Part shown: positions 24,381 through 24,893 of the stretch, one piece after another | Layout of the letters: each line of letters starts with the position of its first letter | How positions within the stretch are numbered: the stretch's first letter is position 1 | Assembly (NCBI GenBank): GCA_030040515.1 | Contig: JASHTO010000225.1 | Coordinates: forward strand, 1-24,893 | Length of the DNA: 24,893 nucleotides | DNA from: Terriglobia bacterium | Lineage (GTDB): Bacteria > Acidobacteriota > Terriglobia > UBA7540 | Direction: 5' to 3' | The notes under the pieces: model-generated | Told to the model about the DNA's origin: nothing | Databases searched by the model: none | The model's input: the letters and a program-made list of their open reading frames with translations, nothing else | Translations under genes and position numbers: made by a program

Positions 24381-24428
24381 AGGTTGGTCGATACTCAGAA
24401 TTCAGAATACTGAAGACTCAGCCGCCCT

Positions 24429-24893
24429 CTATCTCCGGACTCTGGTTTCCTGTACTTTCGCGTGCGCAGTCAGCATACGCTCCAGCGCCTCCAGGAATTG
24501 TTCATTCTCCTTGTGCCTTCCCACGGTTACTCGCAAACTTGTGGGAAGGCCGTAAAGCTTCATGGGCCGCACGATGATGCCTTCGTGAAGAAGGCGGATA
24601 AAGCCCTCCTCGCAGTCGCGGCTTGTTTTAATCAGCAGAAAATTTCCCGCCGAAGGCGTGTAATGAACTCCCATGAGCGTCAATTCGCTGGTCAGGAACT
24701 TCATCTCACGAGAATTTGAATCCACGGATTTGGCAACGTGCTCCGCATCGCCCAGCGCGGCAATTCCTGCCACCTGCGCCACGCTGGAGGCGTTGAACGG
24801 CGAGCGAATGCGCTGCAAGCATTGGATCAAATCCGGGTTTCCCAAACCATACCCGAGTCTTATTCCCGCCAGGCCGTGAACCTTGGAAAAAGT
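24429..24893 (-). CDS. hisC: Histidinol-phosphate aminotransferase, C-terminal part (cut by window edge)
   Basis: C-terminal 154 residues of a class I/II PLP aminotransferase of the HisC type; the N-terminal half lies beyond the window. The fragment opens with TFSKVHGLAGIRLGYG, containing the PLP lysine (residue 4 of the fragment) and the conserved Arg. SPFNASSVAQVAG follows, then SAGNFLLI and IIVRPMKLYGLPTSLRVTVG, with the substrate-carboxylate Arg, as in HisC. It converts imidazole-acetol phosphate and glutamate to histidinol phosphate in histidine synthesis. No other his gene is visible here, and an aromatic aminotransferase of the same family is possible. Confidence 0.85.
   Translation of the reverse strand, partial: TFSKVHGLAGIRLGYGLGNPDLIQCLQRIRSPFNASSVAQVAGIAALGDAEHVAKSVDSNSREMKFLTSELTLMGVHYTPSAGNFLLIKTSRDCEEGFIRLLHEGIIVRPMKLYGLPTSLRVTVGRHKENEQFLEALERMLTAHAKVQETRVRR

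Noticed and set aside
24381..24428. Short TTCTGA/ATTCTGAGT-like repeated words between the CoA-binding gene and hisC
   Set aside because: Only two or three imperfect short copies; not enough for a repeat family or regulatory call.
1..24893. CRISPR arrays, transposases, integrases and rRNA genes
   Set aside because: I looked for spaced direct repeats, DDE or recombinase motifs and rRNA signatures and saw none.

Overview
The window (about 25 kb, moderately GC-rich) looks like a chromosomal segment of an Acidobacteria-type Gram-negative bacterium. The basis is a ~1200-residue TonB-dependent receptor with an N-terminal carboxypeptidase-regulatory-like domain (Oar-like), a sulfatase-fold/TPR lipoprotein beside it, DUF6259- and DUF2961-type carbohydrate enzymes, and an ordinary housekeeping tail (TrmH, RarA, CoA-binding protein, HisC). 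The taxon is inferred from gene style only.

Layout. (1) 2-881, plus strand: a broken RepA_C-type plasmid replication initiator, readable only across three frames. (2) 1054-16718, minus strand: ten genes in one direction with short gaps or overlaps, a probable single operon. In transcription order they are TonB-dependent receptor, sulfatase-fold/TPR lipoprotein, SDR dehydrogenase, DUF6259 glycosidase-like protein, enolase-superfamily sugar-acid dehydratase, M81/MlrC-type metallohydrolase, amidohydrolase-2 sugar lactonase, transaldolase-family protein, HpcH/HpaI 2-keto-3-deoxy-sugar-acid aldolase and a RhaT-type permease. (3) 16719-16912: a divergent control region with two good promoters and palindromes. 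(4) 16913-17644, plus: a GntR/FadR-type regulator. (5) 17645-18649: about 1 kb almost without genes, holding a scrap of an SDR gene. (6) tRNA-Ala(UGC), minus strand. (7) A decayed DUF3052-like gene, then an intact D-2-hydroxyacid dehydrogenase (plus). (8) A GH172/DUF2961 secreted enzyme (minus), divergent from TrmH and RarA (plus). (9) A CoA-binding protein and the C-terminal part of HisC (minus).

How the genes fit together. The operon reads as a near-complete non-phosphorylative route for a 6-deoxy sugar such as L-rhamnose or L-fucose. A glycan fragment is taken up by the receptor and cleaved by the DUF6259 protein, and the free sugar enters through RhaT. The SDR oxidises it to a lactone, the lactonase opens it, the dehydratase makes the 2-keto-3-deoxy acid, and the aldolase cleaves that to pyruvate plus (presumably) lactaldehyde. 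Three members do not fit the textbook path: the M81/MlrC hydrolase, the transaldolase-family protein, and the sulfatase-fold/TPR protein, which has Thr where sulfatases have Cys/Ser. They are the most likely carriers of new biochemistry. The regulator probably controls both itself and the operon through a CGAT-S-ATCG palindrome present at both promoters. A plasmid-initiator relic at one side, and gene scraps plus a tRNA at the other, suggest the block may have been acquired, but no integrase or attachment repeat was found.
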